Assembly (NCBI RefSeq): GCF_017813395.1
Contig: NZ_JAGIZB010000013.1
Span: forward strand, 1-64,000
Direction of reading: 5' to 3'
From: Pararoseomonas baculiformis
GTDB lineage: Bacteria > Pseudomonadota > Alphaproteobacteria > Acetobacterales > Acetobacteraceae
DNA: 64,000 bases
The position numbers and the translations under genes were made by a program. Below, piece by piece: positions 1 to 9,778 of the stretch; positions within the stretch are counted from its first letter, which is position 1; each line of letters starts with the position of its first letter. Below the pieces are notes generated by a model that saw only the letters and a list, made by a program, of their open reading frames with translations, was not told the origin of the DNA and searched no databases.

Positions 1-123
1 CGCATGCACCGTCTCGGCCCGAACCTCATCCGCCAACTGCTTCAGCTGGTCCGGTGAGAAATTCCGCAAATCCGACGGCACACGAACCCGGTCGAGCAGC
101 GGCGTCACTGGCGGGGGGGACAT
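1..123 (-). CDS. dxs: 1-deoxy-D-xylulose-5-phosphate synthase, N-terminal fragment
   Basis: Only the first 41 codons lie in the window and the gene continues past the left edge. The translated start matches the DXS N-terminus: a leucine/aspartate-rich lead, then a P-x-DLR motif at about residues 16-20 and a [10 protein letters not shown] stretch at 27-36. DXS is a thiamine-diphosphate enzyme that condenses pyruvate and glyceraldehyde 3-phosphate in the first step of the MEP isoprenoid pathway. The start is ATG at 123, 32 bp downstream of the ispA stop on the same strand. xseB-ispA-dxs is a common proteobacterial operon, which supports the call. The catalytic domains are outside the window. 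Confidence 0.85.
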   Translation of the reverse strand, partial: MSPPPVTPLLDRVRVPSDLRNFSPDQLKQLADEVRAETVHA

Positions 124-155
124 GGGCTCTTCCTCGAACCGTTCATTCTTCAACG

Positions 156-1082
156 CTAGTTCCGGCGGCGGATCACATGATCCGCCAGGGCGCGCAGGTG
201 ATCCGCCCTTTCATCGAAGCTGTCGAGGTGGCGCTTCGCCTGCTCCACCAGCCGCTCCGCCTGAACCCGGGCACGCTCGGGGCCCAGCAGGCCCAGCAGC
301 GTCGCCTTGCCCGCGCCGGCATCCTTGCCCGTGGCCTTCCCGGCTTCCTCGGGCGTCGCGGTCAGGTCCAGCAGGTCATCGGCGATCTGGAAGGCGGCGC
401 CGATCTCCCGGCCGTAGAAGGTCAGGCATTGGCGCGGCGGAAGGGCGGCCTTGCCGAGGATCGCACCGGCCTCGGCGGAGAACTCGATCAGCTTGCCGGT
501 CTTGAGAAGCTGCAGACGGCCGATCTGCGCCTCATCGAGCGGCGCAGTCGCCTTCTCGGCCATCATGTCGAGCATCTGCCCCCCGACCATGCCGCGGGCG
601 CCGGACGCCAGGGCGAGGTGAAGACAGAGATCGGCGCGCACGGCGGGGTCCGGATGGGTCTCTGGCGCGGCCAGTACGGCAAAGGCCTGGGTCTGCAGCG
701 CGTCGCCCACGAGGATGGCGGTCGCCTCGTCCCAGGCCTTGTGGACGGTCGGCTTGCCCCGGCGAAGGTCGTCATTGTCCATCGCGGGAAGATCGTCATG
801 CACCAGCGAATAGCCGTGCAGCATCTCCACCGCCGCCGCGGCGCGCAGGGCGGATTGCCGGGCGACGCCGAACTGCCTGGCGCTCTCCAGCACCAGGAAG
901 GCACGCAGCTTCTTGCCGCCCCCCATAGTGGCGTAGCGCATGGCGGCGAAGAGGGAACGCTCCTCGCCCTCCTCCTTCGGCAGGAGCGCGTCCAGCGCCT
1001 CGTCCACCTCGGAGGCGGCCTCGGACATCGCCTTCTTCAGGCCCTCCATCGAGAGGTCCTCCACCGCCTCAGCCTCGCTCAT
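156..1082 (-). CDS. ispA: Polyprenyl synthetase (farnesyl/geranylgeranyl diphosphate synthase type)
   Basis: A 308-residue trans-isoprenyl diphosphate synthase that elongates DMAPP with IPP to a short-chain prenyl diphosphate for quinones, hopanoids or carotenoids. The first Asp-rich motif DDLPAMDND is at about 96-104, preceded by the [10 protein letters not shown] substrate-binding stretch at about 54-63. The second motif, DDLLD, is at about 233-237. The first motif has the DDxxxxD spacing typical of bacterial FPP synthases. Two adjacent ATGs (1085 and 1082) overlap the xseB stop as ATGATG, so translation is probably coupled; I use 1082. A longer in-frame extension to 1169 lies inside xseB and is unlikely. 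Product length (C15 or C20) cannot be told from sequence alone. Confidence 0.92.
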   Translation of the reverse strand: MSEAEAVEDLSMEGLKKAMSEAASEVDEALDALLPKEEGEERSLFAAMRYATMGGGKKLRAFLVLESARQFGVARQSALRAAAAVEMLHGYSLVHDDLPAMDNDDLRRGKPTVHKAWDEATAILVGDALQTQAFAVLAAPETHPDPAVRADLCLHLALASGARGMVGGQMLDMMAEKATAPLDEAQIGRLQLLKTGKLIEFSAEAGAILGKAALPPRQCLTFYGREIGAAFQIADDLLDLTATPEEAGKATGKDAGAGKATLLGLLGPERARVQAERLVEQAKRHLDSFDERADHLRALADHVIRRRN

Positions 1083-1324
1083 CATTCCACATCCCGCAGG
1101 GCCGGGCCGGAGGCACCGGGCACAAGGGCCTGCACCCGCGCCTCGGCCTCCGAGAGCTTGCGCTCGCAATGGGCGCGAAGCGCCGTGCCGCGCGCGTAGG
1201 AATCCATGGCCTCCTCCAGCCTGGCCTGGCCGCCCTCAAGGCGGCGGACGATGGATTCCAGCTCGGCCATGGCCTCCTCAAAGGAGAGGCTGTCCACATC
1301 CGGCAGGGGGTTCGGGTCGGGCAT
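1082..1324 (-). CDS. xseB: Exodeoxyribonuclease VII small subunit
   Basis: An 80-residue helical protein. The core, with FEEAMAELESIVRRLEGGQ at about 15-33, then LEEAMDSYARG at about 36-46, is the standard XseB signature. XseB binds several-fold to the large subunit XseA to form ExoVII, which degrades single-stranded DNA from both ends; xseA is not in this window. The start is ATG at 1324, 16 bp after the deacetylase stop. The 3' end overlaps the ispA start by a few bases. Its place just upstream of ispA-dxs is the usual one. Length is normal for the family. Confidence 0.93.
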   Translation of the reverse strand: MPDPNPLPDVDSLSFEEAMAELESIVRRLEGGQARLEEAMDSYARGTALRAHCERKLSEAEARVQALVPGASGPALRDVE

Positions 1325-1340
1325 TCGGGCTCCGGAAGGA

Positions 1341-2264
1341 TCAGGCGCGGACCAGGGCGCGCAGATGCGCCGCCGTGGACCGGGCGAGGGCGCCGAGGTC
1401 GTAGCCGCCTTCGAGCATGGAAACCACCCGCCCGCCGCAACTGGCATTGGCGACCTCGCAGATGGCTTCCGTCACCCAGGCGAAGTCTTCCTCCACCAGC
1501 CGCAGCCCGGCGAGCGGATCTGCTCGATGGGCATCGAAGCCGGCGGAGATGATGATCAGCCCCGGTGCGAAGCGCGCGACCTCGGGCAGGATGTCCCGCT
1601 CCCATGCGCGGCGGAAGGCGGGCCCGTCCGTGCCGGCGGCAAGCGGGACGTTGAGGATGTTTCCCGCCCCCGTTTCGCTCGCATCCCCTGTGCCCGGATA
1701 GAGCGGGAACTGGTGGGAGGAGGCGAACATGAGGGAGGGCTCGTCCCAGAAGGCGGCCTGGGTGCCGTTTCCGTGATGCACGTCGAAATCCAGCACCGCC
1801 ACCCGTTCGACACCATGCGCGGCCTGGGCATGGCGGGCAGCGACGGCAGCATTGGAGAAGAGGCAGAACCCCATGGGCGTGCCGGGCTCCGCATGGTGGC
1901 CCGGTGGGCGCACCGCGCAGAAGGCGCGGGGGAACTCGGCCCGCATCACGCAATCCACCGCCTCCACCCCCGCGCCGGCGGCGCGCAGCGCGGCCTCGGC
2001 GGAGTGGGCGTTCATGGCCGTGTCCGCATCCAGATGGATGAGCTCGCCCGGCCCGGGGCGAAGTGCGAGGATCCGGTCGATATGCGCGGCCGGATGCACC
2101 CGCAGCAGGGCCTCCCGGCTGGCCTCCGGCGCCTCGGCCCGCACCAGGGCGGAGAATTCCTGCGCCTCCAGGGCCTGTATCACGGCCCGAAGCCGATCGG
2201 GGCATTCCGGATGGTGCGGCCCGTTCTCGTGGCGGAGGCAGGCCGGGTGGGTCAGGAGGAGCAT
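1341..2264 (-). CDS. Histone deacetylase family protein (acetoin utilization/acetylpolyamine amidohydrolase type)
   Basis: A 307-residue zinc amidohydrolase of the arginase/deacetylase fold. Visible catalytic features are the His-His pair in PPGHHAEPG (about 121-128), the zinc ligands in DFDVHHGNG (about 159-167: Asp161, His163), a third ligand in AGFDAH (about 246) and the EGGYDLGAL turn near the C-terminus. Bacterial members deacetylate acetylpolyamines or other small acetylated compounds; the substrate here is unknown. The ATG at 2264 overlaps the TGA of the TusA-like gene as TGATG, indicating translational coupling. The gene belongs to a minus-strand operon running into xseB-ispA-dxs. Confidence 0.9.
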   Translation of the reverse strand: MLLLTHPACLRHENGPHHPECPDRLRAVIQALEAQEFSALVRAEAPEASREALLRVHPAAHIDRILALRPGPGELIHLDADTAMNAHSAEAALRAAGAGVEAVDCVMRAEFPRAFCAVRPPGHHAEPGTPMGFCLFSNAAVAARHAQAAHGVERVAVLDFDVHHGNGTQAAFWDEPSLMFASSHQFPLYPGTGDASETGAGNILNVPLAAGTDGPAFRRAWERDILPEVARFAPGLIIISAGFDAHRADPLAGLRLVEEDFAWVTEAICEVANASCGGRVVSMLEGGYDLGALARSTAAHLRALVRA

Positions 2265-2536
2265 CAGCGGCCCTTGCCCGCCGGTTCTTCCCGCTTCCGC
2301 AGCGTATAGCGGTACACGCCGGCATCTTCGCTGAAGGAGACCAGGGCATGCCCGGTCTCCCGGCAGAAGGCCTGGAAATCGATCACACTGGCGGCATCGG
2401 TCGCCAGCACGGTCAATCTTGCCCCCGCGGGCAGGCTGCGAAGGGCCTTGTTGGCCTTGAGAACCGGCAACGGACAGGTCAGGCCCTGAACGTCGAGGAC
2501 GGTTTCGTTCTTGGGGATTGGGGGCGAGGCGGCCAT
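2264..2536 (-). CDS. TusA-like sulfurtransferase / sulfur-carrier protein
   Basis: A 90-residue SirA/TusA-fold protein. The defining motif GLTCPLPVLKANKAL (about 18-32) carries the sulfur-accepting cysteine Cys21. Such proteins relay persulfide sulfur, for example toward tRNA thiolation or molybdopterin-linked reactions. The start ATG at 2536 leaves about 9 residues before the beta strand. The gene is first in the operon with the deacetylase-like gene, sharing TGATG with it. The 107 bp up to the divergent ROK kinase gene (2537-2643) should contain both promoters, though I see no convincing -35/-10 pair there. Confidence 0.88.
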   Translation of the reverse strand: MAASPPIPKNETVLDVQGLTCPLPVLKANKALRSLPAGARLTVLATDAASVIDFQAFCRETGHALVSFSEDAGVYRYTLRKREEPAGKGR

Positions 2537-2643
2537 CGGGCCGGGCAATCCACCACCAGCGCGGCCACAAGTCCAGCACCGCCGACGCGGCTTTTGTCCG
2601 CACGGCGCTGGACGTCGCCCCGGGGCCACGGCATGCATCCGCC

Positions 2644-3540
2644 ATGGCGATCAAGCTTGGCGTGGATCTCGGCGGCACCAAAACGGAAATCGCCGCGCTG
2701 GATGGGGCCGGAACGGTCCTCCTGCGGCGCCGCAGGCCAACGGGACAGGGCTACGCCGCCATTGTCGAGACCATCGCCGCGCTCGTGAGAGACGCGGAGG
2801 CGGAACTGGGCGCGAAGGGGACCCTGGGCATCGGGATCCCCGGCAGCATCAACCCACAGACCGGGCTCGTCCGGAACGCGAATTCCCAGGCGCTGAACGG
2901 CCAGCCGCTGGACAAGGACCTGGCTGCCGCCCTGGGCCGCGAGGTCCGGGTGATGAACGACGCGAACTGCCTGGCCATGAGCGAGGCGGCGGATGGCGCC
3001 GGGGCGGGGTATCCCGTGGTCTTCGCGGCCATCCTCGGCACCGGGGTTGGCGCGGGCTGGGTGGTGAATGGCCGCCCGCTGGACGGGTTGAACCGCGTCT
3101 CCGGCGAATGGGGTCATACCCCGCTGCCCTGGATGCGTCCCGAGGAGTTCCCGGGGCCGCGCTGCTGGTGCGGGCAGCACGGGTGCCTGGAGGCCTTCCT
3201 GGCCGGTCCCTCCCTCGCCGCCGACACGCTCGGGCCCGGCCACCGCGATGCCGGCCTGGTGGAAGAGCGCGCGCGGTCCGGCGACCCGATCTGCCAGGCT
3301 GGGCTGGCCCGCCATGCGGACCGGCTCGCCCGAGCGCTCGGCATGGTGGTGAACATCATGGACCCGGACGTGATCGTCCTGGGCGGCGGGGTTTCGAATT
3401 TCCCGCATCTCTACCGCGATCTCCCGGGGATGGTCGGCCAGTGGATCTTCGGGGACTCAAAGCGGGTGAACATCGCCAAGGCCCGGCACGGGGACAGTTC
3501 CGGTGTCTTCGGTGCCGCGCGCCTCTGGGACGGCGGCTGA
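2644..3540 (+). CDS. ROK family sugar kinase (fructokinase/N-acetylglucosamine kinase type)
   Basis: A 298-residue ROK kinase. The ATP phosphate loop DLGGTKTE is at 8-15 and the catalytic Asp is in NDAN (about Asp106). A GEWGH motif at 154-158 supplies a zinc histidine, followed by the CWCGQHGC zinc motif (Cys174, 176, 181). It phosphorylates a hexose in the cytoplasm; fructose, mannose and N-acetylglucosamine are all possible. The ATG at 2644 gives an N-terminus beginning directly with the first strand, so I prefer it to the upstream extension to 2518. The next gene, dinB, begins 76 bp downstream and is functionally unrelated. Confidence 0.9.
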   Translation: MAIKLGVDLGGTKTEIAALDGAGTVLLRRRRPTGQGYAAIVETIAALVRDAEAELGAKGTLGIGIPGSINPQTGLVRNANSQALNGQPLDKDLAAALGREVRVMNDANCLAMSEAADGAGAGYPVVFAAILGTGVGAGWVVNGRPLDGLNRVSGEWGHTPLPWMRPEEFPGPRCWCGQHGCLEAFLAGPSLAADTLGPGHRDAGLVEERARSGDPICQAGLARHADRLARALGMVVNIMDPDVIVLGGGVSNFPHLYRDLPGMVGQWIFGDSKRVNIAKARHGDSSGVFGAARLWDGG

Positions 3541-3616
3541 TCCGCGGCTCTGGCGACGTCTGGCGTGGTCCCTGACGGGACTCGGGCATCGTTCCCGTTC
3601 CGTGCTAGAAGGCGGC

Positions 3617-4888
3617 ATGCCCTCCCTCTGCCGGGACTGCTTCGCACACACCGAGGAACCGCGCCGCCGCTGCGCCGCCTGCGGCTCCGCGCGAATGTCC
3701 AGCCATGCCGAGCTCTTCACCCTGGCCATCGCGCATGTCGATTGCGATGCCTTCTTCGCCAGCGTGGCGAAGCGCGACCGCCCGGAGCTGGCCAGCCGCC
3801 CCGTGATCGTGGGCGGCGGGCAGCGGGGTGTCGTTTCCGCCGCCTGCTACGTGGCGCGCACCCGGGGCGTCCGCTCCGCCATGCCGATGTTCAAGGCGTT
3901 GAGCGCCTGCCCCGATGCGGTGGTGATCAAGCCGGACTTCGCGAAATACGTCGCAGCCTCGCGGCAGGTCCGCGCGCTCATGGAGGCGCTGACCCCGTTG
4001 GTGCAGGCCATGTCCATCGACGAGGCGGTGCTGGACCTCTCGGGCACGGAGGCGCTGCACGGCGCCCCCCCGGCGGTCGCCCTCGCCCGTTTCGCGCGCC
4101 GCGTGGAAAAGGAGGTGGGGGTCACGGTCTCCATCGGCCTCGCCCCCAACCGCCTTCTCGCGAAGATCGCGGTGGAGCGCGACAAGCCCCGGGGCCTGGC
4201 CTGCATCGGCGCGGCCGAGGCCGCTGCGCTGCTGGCGCCGGAGCCGGTCACCATCCTGCCCGGCATCGGCCCGGCCTTCGCGGCGAAGCTGGCCGGGATG
4301 GGCTTCTCCACGCTGGGCCAGCTGCAATCCCTGGATGCGAGGGAGGCGATGCGGCGCTTCGGGGAGGACGGGCCGCTTCTGGTCGCCCGCGCCCGTGGCG
4401 AGGACTCCCGGCCCGTGCGGCCCGAGCGGGAGACGAAATCCATCTCGGCCGAAACCACCTTCGACCGGGACCTCGCCCAGCCTGCCGAGATGCAGCCCCT
4501 GCTCTGGCGCCTTTGCGAGAAGCTGGCCCGCCGGCTGGCGGAGAAGGGCCTGGCGGCTGGCGGCGTCGTGCTGAAGCTGAAGACGAGCCGCTTCGCCCTG
4601 CGGACGCGGCATGTCCGGCTCGCCGGGCCGAGCCGGGTGCCCGAGACGCTCTACGCCGCCGTGCTACCCCTCCTGATGCGGGAGGCGGACGGCACGGCCT
4701 TCCGGCTGATCGGGATCGGCGCGCAACCGCTGGTGGAGGGCGCGAAGGCCGACCATGGCGACCTGGCGGATCCCGAGGCACCCCGGCGCGCGGCGCGCTG
4801 GGCGGCCATGGAAGCCCTGCGCGCCCGCTACGGGGATGGGGCCGTCCGCGCAGGGCGCGGGTTGGCTGGCCCGGCCGGCCGGCGCTGA
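3617..4888 (+). CDS. dinB: DNA polymerase IV (Y-family) with N-terminal zinc-ribbon-like extension
   Basis: A 423-residue translesion polymerase. The catalytic HVDCDAFFAS motif is at about 39-48 and MSIDEAVLDLSG at about 133-144; these supply the metal-binding acidic residues. The helix-hairpin-helix region LPGIGPAFAAKL follows, then the little-finger domain. An extra N-terminal segment has two CxxC pairs (Cys5, Cys8, Cys19, Cys22), a small zinc ribbon seen in many alphaproteobacterial DinB proteins. The ATG at 3617 is preceded by AGAAGG, and it alone keeps the whole cysteine motif with a good ribosome-binding site. No beta-clamp motif was pinned down at the C-terminus. No LexA box was recognised upstream. 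Confidence 0.94.
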   Translation: MPSLCRDCFAHTEEPRRRCAACGSARMSSHAELFTLAIAHVDCDAFFASVAKRDRPELASRPVIVGGGQRGVVSAACYVARTRGVRSAMPMFKALSACPDAVVIKPDFAKYVAASRQVRALMEALTPLVQAMSIDEAVLDLSGTEALHGAPPAVALARFARRVEKEVGVTVSIGLAPNRLLAKIAVERDKPRGLACIGAAEAAALLAPEPVTILPGIGPAFAAKLAGMGFSTLGQLQSLDAREAMRRFGEDGPLLVARARGEDSRPVRPERETKSISAETTFDRDLAQPAEMQPLLWRLCEKLARRLAEKGLAAGGVVLKLKTSRFALRTRHVRLAGPSRVPETLYAAVLPLLMREADGTAFRLIGIGAQPLVEGAKADHGDLADPEAPRRAARWAAMEALRARYGDGAVRAGRGLAGPAGRR

Positions 4889-4889
4889 T

Positions 4890-4906
4890 GCCCGGCTGAT
4901 CCGGGC
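4890..4906 (+). terminator. Possible hairpin terminator after dinB
   Basis: Immediately after the dinB stop, GCCCGG (4890-4895) pairs with CCGGGC (4901-4906) around a 5-base loop and is followed by CTGTTC. The stem is short and the U-tract poor, so this is only a weak candidate. The rest of the 187-bp gap to the next gene shows nothing further that I can name. Confidence 0.3.
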
Positions 4907-5075
4907 CTGTTCACGATCCGGTGGCCTTGCCCGCCGCGTGGTGCCCCGGAGCAGGGGCGGGCGTTCCTGATCCGGCAGGGCGTGCCGTGGCGGCCCATGG
5001 GACAGCATCGGGGCCCAACCGCTTCACCGAGGGCTTGCGCTGCCCGGCACGGCCCCACCGTAGCCTGGAGTGCCC

Positions 5076-5879
5076 ATGACCGACGCCCCTCCCCCGCCGC
5101 CCAAAGCCAATGCCGCACAGATCGCGTCCCCCTCCTACCGGATGCCCGCGCTCGATCCCCAGTTCCTCATGGGTTCCTCGATGCGCGGGGTGCGCTTCCT
5201 TCTGGAATTCGCCAAGGCGGACGAGATCCTGCGGCAGTGGCGCGTGCGTTCCACCATCGTGGTCTTCGGCAGCGCCCGGGTGCAGGAGCATGGGCCGGGG
5301 AGGCAGCCTTTCTGGTACGCGGAGGCACGGAAATTCGGCCGCATCGCCTCCGAGCGTGGCGGCGCCCTTCTGGATGGCGAGGGCGTGCGGGAGAATGTCG
5401 TCGCGACCGGTGGCGGTCCCGGGATCATGGAAGCGGCGAATCGCGGCGCGATGGAAGCGGGCGCGCCCTCCATCGGCTTCAACATCCGCCTGCCCTTCGA
5501 GCAGGAGCCGAATGCCTATTCCACGCCGGAGCTGACCTTCCTGTTCCACTACTTTGCCATGCGGAAGATGCACCTGGCGATGCGCGCGAATGCGCTGGTG
5601 GTCTTCCCCGGCGGCTTCGGCACCTTCGACGAGCTGTTCGAGATCCTCACCCTGCGCCAGACGGGCAAGGCACCGCAGGTGCCGATCGTGCTGGTGGATG
5701 GCCAGTACTGGCGCTCCGTCATGAATCTCGAGCACCTCATGGAGGCCGGCATGATCTCGCCGGGCGACCTGGACCTGTTCCGCTATGCCGACGACGCGGA
5801 GAGCGCCTGGAACTGCATGGTGGAACAGGGGCTGCGAACGGTCTCGGCGCCGCCTGAGCCGAAGCCCAAGGACATCTGA
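5076..5879 (+). CDS. LOG family protein (TIGR00730-type Rossmann-fold nucleotide phosphoribohydrolase-like)
   Basis: A 267-residue protein of the LOG/YgdH family. The signature PGGFGTFDELFE is at about 176-187, with an upstream GGGPGIMEAANRGA at about 111-124. LOG enzymes release the base from nucleoside 5'-monophosphates, and plant and some bacterial members make cytokinins; the longer proteobacterial group also includes nucleosidases acting in purine turnover. The ATG at 5076 has GGAG five bases upstream (5067-5070), whereas the in-frame ATG at 5070 overlaps that site, so 5076 is chosen. The gene is monocistronic and converges on the membrane-protein gene at 5906. The substrate cannot be told from sequence. 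Confidence 0.88.
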   Translation: MTDAPPPPPKANAAQIASPSYRMPALDPQFLMGSSMRGVRFLLEFAKADEILRQWRVRSTIVVFGSARVQEHGPGRQPFWYAEARKFGRIASERGGALLDGEGVRENVVATGGGPGIMEAANRGAMEAGAPSIGFNIRLPFEQEPNAYSTPELTFLFHYFAMRKMHLAMRANALVVFPGGFGTFDELFEILTLRQTGKAPQVPIVLVDGQYWRSVMNLEHLMEAGMISPGDLDLFRYADDAESAWNCMVEQGLRTVSAPPEPKPKDI

Positions 5880-5905
5880 ACTGCGCCGGGCCCCCGGGCC
5901 GGGCT

Positions 5906-6478
5906 TCAGCTCGCCAGCCGGCTGACGATGGAGGCGATGAACAGGCCGATGGACATGTCCAGCAGGACGAAGAGCACGGCCCGGGCGCCGCTCACCCGCA
6001 GGGCGGTCTTCGTGACGAACCACTCCATCCACAGGGCATAGCCGAAAGCCGCGAGGGTGAGGGTGCCGCCCAGGGTGGATGGAAGCACCCCGCCCAGCAG
6101 CGTGGCCAGGAGCAGCGCAGCGTATTGCGCGATATTGGTCCAGTTCCAGGCAGCGACGAACACCGGCCAGAGCGGCCCGCGCCCGGATGCATCGGCCAGG
6201 GAAAGCGACGCGAGCGGAAAGACGACCCAGCCCAGCACATAGCCGATCAGCTCGACCGGAAGGCTGTGGGAGAGCAGCACGCCGCTCGCCAGGGCACGGA
6301 TCAGCAGGAAGGGCAGCAGGCAGATGGCGCCGGCCCAGAAGGAGCGCTTCGCCCCCTCGATCGAGAGGAGCGTGAAGCGCAGCCCCTCCTCCCGGCCCTG
6401 CCCGAGCAGCCAGGCGGCCCGCAGCCCTGCCGCGATCTGCGTCTCGAGGCTGACGCGGGGCGCGCTCAGCCCAGGCAC
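5906..6478 (-). CDS. Hypothetical integral membrane protein downstream of dapE
   Basis: A 190-residue protein I do not recognise. It has a cytoplasmic-looking N-terminus of about 45 residues and then four or five hydrophobic segments: GAICLLPFLLIRAL, YVLGWVVFPLASLSLA, YAALLLATLLGGVL, a segment around LAAFGYALWM, and AVLFVLLDMSIGLFIAS at the end. There are few charges between the segments. Its start overlaps the dapE stop by 13 bp, so it is probably co-transcribed with dapD-dapE. No catalytic motif is visible and I assign no function. The position after dapE may reflect shared transcription rather than a role in lysine synthesis. Confidence 0.8.
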   Translation of the reverse strand: MPGLSAPRVSLETQIAAGLRAAWLLGQGREEGLRFTLLSIEGAKRSFWAGAICLLPFLLIRALASGVLLSHSLPVELIGYVLGWVVFPLASLSLADASGRGPLWPVFVAAWNWTNIAQYAALLLATLLGGVLPSTLGGTLTLAAFGYALWMEWFVTKTALRVSGARAVLFVLLDMSIGLFIASIVSRLAS

Positions 6479-7593
6479 TCCCGGATGACGGCGCCATACA
6501 GGCCGGAGAGGCGCCGCAGCTCCTCCACCGGGGTTCGCTCATCCACCTTGTGCATGGTGGTGCCCACGGCACCCAGCTCGGCCACGGGGCAGAGCCGGGT
6601 GATGAAGCGGGCATCGGAGGTGCCGCCCCCCGTGTCCAGTGCGCCGTCCTCGCCCGTGCTGGCGCGCACCGCGCGGCGCAGCGCATCCACGAACGGGCCG
6701 GGCTCTGTGAGGAAGGCCTCTCCCGAACAGGAGAAGCGTGCCTCGTGGCGCGGCGCCTCCTCCTCCAGGATGCCGCGGATCCAGGCCTCCAGGCTCGCGG
6801 CGGTGTGGGTCGGGTTGAAGCGGATATTCAGCCGCGCGAAGGCCTTGGCGGGCACGATGTTGTTGGTCGGGTTCCCCACATCCACCGTGGTCACCTGCAG
6901 CGTGCTCGCCTGGAACCAATCCGTGCCGCCGTCCAGCGGCTCCGCGGTCAGGCGGTGGAGCACCCGTGCCAGCCGGTGCACGGGATTGTCGGCACGATCG
7001 GGGTAGGCGACGTGGCCCTGGATGCCGTGAACCGTGAACTCGGCCGAGAAGCTGCCACGCCGGCCGATCTTGATCGTGTCGCCCAGCCTTTCCTTGCTGG
7101 TGGGTTCGCCCACCAGGCACATGTCGGGGACCAGATGGTTCTCGGCCATCCAGTCCAGCACCCGGGTCGTCCCGTCCACCGCCTCGGCTTCCTCGTCGCC
7201 GGTGATCAGGAACGAGAGCGTGCCCCTGTCGGCCGTGCCATCGGCCACCGCATCGGCCACGGCCGCCACGAAGGCGGCCACGCCGCCCTTCATGTCCACG
7301 GCCCCGCGGCCGTAGAGCGCGCCGTCCGCCACCGCCGCTGCGAAGGGCGGATGCGTCCAGCCTTCGCCGGGCGGCACCACATCGGTATGGCCGGCGAAGC
7401 AGAGATGCGGGCCGTTCCCGCCGGAGCGGCGGATGGCGAAGAGGTTCTCGATCTCGCCGAAGCGCAGCCGGGTGCAATGGAATCCCAGCGGCTCCAGCGC
7501 CCGCTCCAGCACCGCGATCGCGCCCTCATCCGCGGGCGTGACCGAGGCACAGCGGATGAGTTCCTGCGCGACGGGAAGCGGGTCGGTGGCCAT
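6466..7593 (-). CDS. dapE: Succinyl-diaminopimelate desuccinylase
   Basis: A 375-residue M20 metallopeptidase-fold enzyme that hydrolyses N-succinyl-LL-diaminopimelate to LL-diaminopimelate and succinate in lysine and cell-wall synthesis. The metal ligands are visible: His69 and Asp71 in AGHTDVVPPG, the bridging Asp in GRGAVDMKGG (about 98-107), and the Glu-Glu pair in TGDEEAEAVDGT (about 136-137). The lid domain has the expected HGIQGHVAYP stretch. Length is normal. The ATG at 7593 lies 11 bp after the dapD stop, giving a dapD-dapE operon. Confidence 0.96.
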   Translation of the reverse strand: MATDPLPVAQELIRCASVTPADEGAIAVLERALEPLGFHCTRLRFGEIENLFAIRRSGGNGPHLCFAGHTDVVPPGEGWTHPPFAAAVADGALYGRGAVDMKGGVAAFVAAVADAVADGTADRGTLSFLITGDEEAEAVDGTTRVLDWMAENHLVPDMCLVGEPTSKERLGDTIKIGRRGSFSAEFTVHGIQGHVAYPDRADNPVHRLARVLHRLTAEPLDGGTDWFQASTLQVTTVDVGNPTNNIVPAKAFARLNIRFNPTHTAASLEAWIRGILEEEAPRHEARFSCSGEAFLTEPGPFVDALRRAVRASTGEDGALDTGGGTSDARFITRLCPVAELGAVGTTMHKVDERTPVEELRRLSGLYGAVIRECLG

Positions 7594-7604
7594 GGGGTGC
7601 GCTC

Positions 7605-8441
<837 letters not shown>

Positions 8442-8617
8442 GGCGGCGTCCTGCGTTTCGGGCTGTCCCGGGGGCGGACCCCATCGCGCGGGCGGCGGGT
8501 GCTGTCAACGCGGCATGCGCATCAGGGCGATTCAGCCTTCCTTCACCGGCATGGCGCATCCTTCCCTGCGGCGAGCCCCGTTCGAACGGAGCGCTCGCCT
8601 CAACCCAGGAGGCGACG

Positions 8618-9769
8618 ATGGAAGCCATGATGGCCGCCTCACCCCGCCGCATGGACGAAGCCGCGCGGGCGAGGCTGGCGGAACGGGGGGATACCCCGGC
8701 CGAGATGCTGTTCTTCCTTGCCAATGATCCCGCAACCTCCGTGCGGGCCGCCATCGCGGCCAATGCCGCCACCCCTCCCCTGGCTGATCACGTCCTCGCC
8801 ACCGACTCGGAACCGGGGGTGCGGCGCGTCCTCGCCCGGAAGCTGGCCTCCCTCGCCCCCCTTCTCGACCCGGAGAGCAGCGACCGTCATCGCCGTGCCA
8901 GCTGGGAGGCGCTACGCCTGCTGGCGGAGGACGAGGCCGTCGCGGTGCGGGCCGCCGTGACGGAGCGGGTGGCTGAACAGGCCGATGTGCCCCGCCCCCT
9001 GATCCTGCGCCTGGCGCGGGATATTGCCATGGCGGTCGCCGAACCGGTGCTCCGCGGGTCGCCGGTGCTGCAGGAGGAGGATCTGCTCGGGCTGATCGCC
9101 GACCCGCCCGTGCCCGAAACGCTGGGCGCCATCGCGCGCCGCCCCCACCTGCCGGAGCGCCCCTGCGAAGCCATCGCCGCAAGGGGGGAGGAGACGTCCG
9201 TCGCGGCCCTGCTGGCGAACGCGACGGCCCGGATCCGGGAGGCGACCCTGGTCGCGATCGCGACCGGCGCCGCCGCGCACCCGGCCTGGCAATCCGCCCT
9301 GGTCCGCCGCCCGGCGCTCAGCGCCGCTATCCTCGGTGCCATTCGGGACCTGCTCGCGGATGAGGCGCTGCGGGTTCTTCTTGCCCGGAGGGATCTGGAT
9401 CCCTCGGCGCTGGAGACGCTGCGGCAAGGCGGCGGCGTCGATCCTGGCGAGGACCAGCCGGGCGGAATGACCGAGGACAGCTTCATCGCCGCCGCGCGAA
9501 AGGGCTACCGCACCGAATGCGCCCGAATTCTTGCCGCGCTGAGCGGCCTGCCCGCGGGCGTGGTCGCACGTGCCATCGAGACGCGGGAGGCGCCGGTCCT
9601 GGTGGCGCTTTGCTGGAAGGCCGGCCTTTCAGCGCGCGCGGCCACCTTCGCACAGATGCGCCTGGCCGGCAGTAAGCCGGAGGAGCTGCTGATCCTGCCC
9701 GGAGGGCACTGGGCCCTCTCGGCCGATTCCATGCAGGCCCTCGTGGAGGGGCTGCTCGTCAGGAACTGA
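8618..9769 (+). CDS. DUF2336 domain-containing HEAT-like repeat protein
   Basis: A 383-residue helical protein. It is built from repeated units of the type LANDPATSVRAAIAANAATP (about 34-53) and LAEDEAVAVRAAVTERVA (about 108-125), the pattern of the alphaproteobacterial DUF2336 family, which resembles HEAT repeats. Such proteins probably act as protein-interaction scaffolds; no enzymatic motif is present. AGGAGG (8608-8613) lies just before the ATG at 8618, a strong ribosome-binding site. An alternative ATG four codons in is possible. It is a single gene, with dapD diverging upstream and argB converging 9 bp downstream. Confidence 0.82.
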   Translation: MEAMMAASPRRMDEAARARLAERGDTPAEMLFFLANDPATSVRAAIAANAATPPLADHVLATDSEPGVRRVLARKLASLAPLLDPESSDRHRRASWEALRLLAEDEAVAVRAAVTERVAEQADVPRPLILRLARDIAMAVAEPVLRGSPVLQEEDLLGLIADPPVPETLGAIARRPHLPERPCEAIAARGEETSVAALLANATARIREATLVAIATGAAAHPAWQSALVRRPALSAAILGAIRDLLADEALRVLLARRDLDPSALETLRQGGGVDPGEDQPGGMTEDSFIAAARKGYRTECARILAALSGLPAGVVARAIETREAPVLVALCWKAGLSARAATFAQMRLAGSKPEELLILPGGHWALSADSMQALVEGLLVRN

Positions 9770-9778
9770 TGGCCCGGA

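Noticed and set aside
4911-6686. A 591-codon minus-strand frame across the LOG-family gene
   Set aside because: It runs antisense through a clear gene, has low-complexity Arg/Gly/Ala content and no ribosome site.
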